Assembly: GCA_027483765.1 (NCBI GenBank)
Contig: JAIXTW010000001.1
Span: 1-64,000 of the forward strand
Direction of reading: 5' to 3'
Length of the DNA: 64,000 nucleotides
Source of the DNA: Streptomycetaceae bacterium
GTDB lineage: Bacteria > Actinomycetota > Actinomycetes > Nanopelagicales > Nanopelagicaceae
A program made the position numbers and the translations under genes. Positions 61,544-64,000 of the stretch are shown piece after piece. The notes below the pieces were generated by a model that saw only the letters and a list, made by a program, of their open reading frames with translations, was not told the origin of the DNA and searched no databases. The number at the start of each line of letters is the position of its first letter. The stretch's first letter is position 1.

Positions 61544-62522
61544 AGTTCAAACCCAGAAAAAGGGTTGGGAAAAATCATCGGTTGAGGTCTTGCTTCATGG
61601 CGGGTTTGGAAATCAGCTCTTTCAACTAATGTATGTTTTAGATAAGTACCCCGAGAGAAAAATAATCTTAAACGCTCAAATACTAAGACCAAGGCTGAAT
61701 CAACGTGGGGTTCCCGAACTAACCGAACTTAATTTGCCTTTGCAAGTGAACATCAAATTTGGGAAGCGAAATTTATTCAAGAAAATTTTTAACCTTGGTG
61801 CGCTCATCAGAAGATTAGCCCTGCTGCAATTAAATACAATTGAGTCCCGAAGAAAAGGATTCGAGGGGGCTGTTCGTGGGGTGGCACTTCAATTACTTTT
61901 ATCACTCGATTTAGGGAAATCGGTAACTTTGAATTTAGAAGGCGACAAAGTTGTTGAATCTAGAAACGTAGTGGTTGCAGGATATTTCCAAAACTACGTA
62001 AATTATTCAGAGCTTGGTGTAGAAAAGATAAAGTCTATTCTTCGAGGATCGGAAATTCATGAAAAGTTTCAAGATGAAGAGTCAGTCAGAAAAGGAGAAA
62101 ATATATTAGGGGTGCATGTACGAAAGGGAGATTATGCAGGAAGTCCTAATTTCGGGATACTCCATTTTGAATACTATAAGAATGCTTTGAAAATATTAGA
62201 GGATAAGACCAAATTTCAGAAAGTTTGGATATTTGCAGAGGAAGCGAGTCATGCCGACGAAATTATGCAACTTTTCGAGCAGAGTTATTCCGTGCAGGTG
62301 ATGACTAGAAATCAAACCGGATCTGAATTAACCACTCTCCTCAAGATGAGCAAATGCAATTCTTTTATTATGGCAAATTCGACTTTCAGCTGGTGGGGAG
62401 CTTCATTGATTATTGACCAAACCAACGTGGTAGCTCCCTCGCCCTGGTTTCATCTGAATGCGCATTTCGAACCGGCGTTAGCCTCTACTTGGCATAAATC
62501 TGCCGCCAAATTTAGAAGTTGA
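61536..62522 (+). CDS. GT11 family alpha-1,2-fucosyltransferase-like enzyme
   Basis: A 328-residue GT-B enzyme with the family motifs GGFGNQLFQ (22-30), HVRKGDY (194-200, GDP-fucose binding) and ANSTFSWWGA (280-289). It should transfer fucose or a similar 6-deoxyhexose in alpha-1,2 linkage. No GDP-fucose biosynthesis genes are in the window. It is the last gene of the rightward asnB operon. Confidence 0.85.
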   Translation: MPKVQTQKKGWEKSSVEVLLHGGFGNQLFQLMYVLDKYPERKIILNAQILRPRLNQRGVPELTELNLPLQVNIKFGKRNLFKKIFNLGALIRRLALLQLNTIESRRKGFEGAVRGVALQLLLSLDLGKSVTLNLEGDKVVESRNVVVAGYFQNYVNYSELGVEKIKSILRGSEIHEKFQDEESVRKGENILGVHVRKGDYAGSPNFGILHFEYYKNALKILEDKTKFQKVWIFAEEASHADEIMQLFEQSYSVQVMTRNQTGSELTTLLKMSKCNSFIMANSTFSWWGASLIIDQTNVVAPSPWFHLNAHFEPALASTWHKSAAKFRS

Positions 62523-62525
62523 GTC

Positions 62526-62543
62526 GCCCTGGTTTCTCAGGGC
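62526..62543 (+). terminator. short hairpin after the GT11 gene
   Basis: GCCCTG (62526-62531) and CAGGGC (62538-62543) form a 6-bp stem with a 6-nt loop. The T-rich run TATTTTTG comes 10 nt later, so the fit to an intrinsic terminator is partial. It sits in the 29-bp gap between two convergent genes. Confidence 0.5.
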
Positions 62544-62551
62544 CCAGTTAA

Positions 62552-64000
62552 CTATTTTTGACCCAACCACCAAGTTTCTGTAAACCAGCGACTATTTTTA
62601 GAATCAGTTGAATTTGTGAAAGAAAGATGTACCAAGGTAGGTAAGAATCTTATCCATAGCAGGAAACGAATGAGCAACGCTCGCTCCTCAAAACCGAAGA
62701 GTAGTGGGTAAGAATGCCCTCGAGGGGTGAGCCATCCAGGAATCAAGTGTGTTGCTAAGTAAAGTCGCTTTGTACCAAACCCACCCGACGCCAAAGTTCT
62801 TAAATTTCGAAGTTCAAAATTATTGCCCAAATAATTTGCTGTGAAACCCGCACTGAAAAAATCGGGCGACCCATGGACCTTATTTGATGCCGGACAGCCA
62901 ACCCAAATGATTCGATTCTCCGAAGTCAGTGAAACGATATTATCAAAGAAATTTTGATGATTCCAAACATGCTCAATCACTTGAGAAACTAAAACAACAT
63001 CACTCTTTGGTATCACATTGGAATTCTTAAGATTTAGGTCTAGGTAATAGTTACAGGCCTCTATACCGACAGTTATGAATTCAGCGTTCGGATATTCGGA
63101 TGCGAGCCAAATTGCCTCAGGGTCTGATGCTGATCCACCCACAATTGCAATTCTCTTTACGATTAGTCCAGAAGAAAACTCTTTAAAAACTCTGGCAAAT
63201 TGGTTGGCAATAAATGCGCGCCCAAAGTTATTAACACTTATATTAGGTTTATTTTTATACTCCCTTCGGAAGGATTGACTTCCTCTCCCCCATGAGCTGA
63301 CTTCAAGTGCATTGAAGTATTTATCTTTTAAGGCGCCCAGCTCGCGCTTGAGTAAATTTTTTAATCTAGACAAGTCTTGATTGGCCCACCCGTGCTTGAT
63401 GCTCATCGAAAGATTTTCAATTCTCGCTTTACGATGATTGTTACTAGCAAATAATGAGTTTTCCACGAACACGGGAGTGCAACTATCGAGAATCTCCAAA
63501 TCGCGCTCACTGCATTTGAGTATAAAGTCTGTATCTGAGATGACCTTGTATTTGCGTGAAAAACCACCGAATTCAGAGAATAATTTCCTCCGAACAAAAA
63601 AAGTCTGATGGGAAATAAATCTGTTTTTTTCACCTCGTAAAAAACCAAAGTACTCGTGAATGTCTTGCCTGTGTTCAGGTAGCCATTCGACTTCTCCTTG
63701 TGAAATAACCTGAGAGGAGTCTGAACTGTTGAGGCTGGATAATAGGGCCCCAACCTCGGCTCTATTCGTAATGCGTTCCCCGCTGTTCCAAAAAGCGAGA
63801 AAGTCTCCACATGCAGTTGCAGCCCCCATGTTCATCGCTGGGTAAATTCCTTGATTCTCGTCATAAGTGACAAAAAAGTTGGAATATCCCAGGCAGAGAT
63901 CATTCCAAACTGCAGTGGATTCATAATCATTTCTAGGTAGTACCGTTATGTGCTCTAATGCCAAGTCTGCAACTTGAGTTAGACTTTCAAGCGTGGACTT
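62552..64000 (-). CDS. glycosyltransferase-methyltransferase fusion, 5' end beyond the window
   Basis: The frame stays open through the right edge, so the true start lies outside; 482 codons are visible. The N-terminal part is a GT2 domain lacking its first strand here (NQGIYPAMNMGAATACGDFLAFWNSGE is the family's central region). The C-terminal part from about residue 270 is a SAM-methyltransferase-like fold (IAIVGGSASDPEAIWLASEYP, then SQVIEHVWNHQNFFDN). Methylation may cap or tune a glycan the first half extends. It is in the island and opposite to the GT11 gene. Confidence 0.7.
   Translation of the reverse strand, partial: KSTLESLTQVADLALEHITVLPRNDYESTAVWNDLCLGYSNFFVTYDENQGIYPAMNMGAATACGDFLAFWNSGERITNRAEVGALLSSLNSSDSSQVISQGEVEWLPEHRQDIHEYFGFLRGEKNRFISHQTFFVRRKLFSEFGGFSRKYKVISDTDFILKCSERDLEILDSCTPVFVENSLFASNNHRKARIENLSMSIKHGWANQDLSRLKNLLKRELGALKDKYFNALEVSSWGRGSQSFRREYKNKPNISVNNFGRAFIANQFARVFKEFSSGLIVKRIAIVGGSASDPEAIWLASEYPNAEFITVGIEACNYYLDLNLKNSNVIPKSDVVLVSQVIEHVWNHQNFFDNIVSLTSENRIIWVGCPASNKVHGSPDFFSAGFTANYLGNNFELRNLRTLASGGFGTKRLYLATHLIPGWLTPRGHSYPLLFGFEERALLIRFLLWIRFLPTLVHLSFTNSTDSKNSRWFTETWWLGQK

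Noticed and set aside
44754-64000. Integrase, transposase, attachment site or flanking tRNA for the glycan island
   Set aside because: None was seen on either strand. The island is called only from composition and gene content.
1-64000. CRISPR array, prophage, restriction-modification or toxin-antitoxin genes
   Set aside because: No array of spaced repeats and no such gene families were found in the window.

Overview
The window looks like a chromosome segment around the replication origin of a small, moderately low-GC actinobacterium. The gene order left of and through dnaA matches the actinobacterial origin region known from Mycobacterium: a DUF5318 gene, ponA, a GT87 gene and rpsF, then pcnA, a mutT4-like NUDIX gene, a DUF6049 gene, murJ, trxB, trxA, cwlM, parB, parA, rsmG, jag, yidD/yidC, rnpA, rpmH, dnaA, dnaN, recF and a DUF721 gene. 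The dnaK-grpE-dnaJ-hspR operon with a HAIR operator, the topoisomerase I, MFS-thymidylate kinase fusion and holB run, and the proton-pumping pyrophosphatase also point to Actinomycetota. Compact spacing, many 1-4 nt gene overlaps, modest GC and a sugar-uptake cassette suggest a streamlined freshwater lineage such as the Nanopelagicales (acI). That placement is an inference.

Layout: 1-3785 is a leftward cell-wall and ribosomal block. 3829-13553 holds a transporter, pcnA and a rightward run (NUDIX, DUF6049, murJ, thioredoxin system, CwlM-like pseudo-amidase, aminotransferase). 13546-18270 is the leftward parB-to-rpmH block with two parS-like sites. 18271-23029 is dnaA, oriC, dnaN, recF and DUF721. 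The dnaA-dnaN gap carries DnaA boxes, a trinucleotide DnaA-trio track and an AT-rich unwinding stretch. gyrB and gyrA, which usually follow, are absent. Their place is taken by an inverted repeat and the HspR-regulated chaperone operon (23258-26901), then pyrE and dedA.

28126-33724 is a sugar-use locus: intracellular GH32 beta-fructosidase, sugar-binding protein, two permeases and a LacI regulator, with the same 18-bp A-tract direct repeat before the binding protein and before lacI. 33875-44753 is housekeeping: hppA, topA, galE, MFS-tmk, holB and a secreted alpha/beta hydrolase.

From about 44.8 kb to the right edge the base composition becomes more AT-rich and strand switches become frequent. 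This is a surface-polysaccharide island: CDP-glucose synthesis and dehydration (rfbF, rfbG), a split transketolase, sugar epimerase/reductases, glycosyltransferases (GT2, GT11, a GNT-I-like enzyme and DUF5672), several methyltransferases, an AsnB-type amidotransferase and two unidentified membrane proteins. The CDP-sugar plus split-transketolase group is the best candidate here for an incompletely described pathway, possibly a two-carbon-branched deoxysugar.

Many genes that stand alone or head an operon show the hexamer TANNNT ending 5-7 nt before the start codon and no Shine-Dalgarno sequence, which suggests that leaderless transcription is common in this organism.
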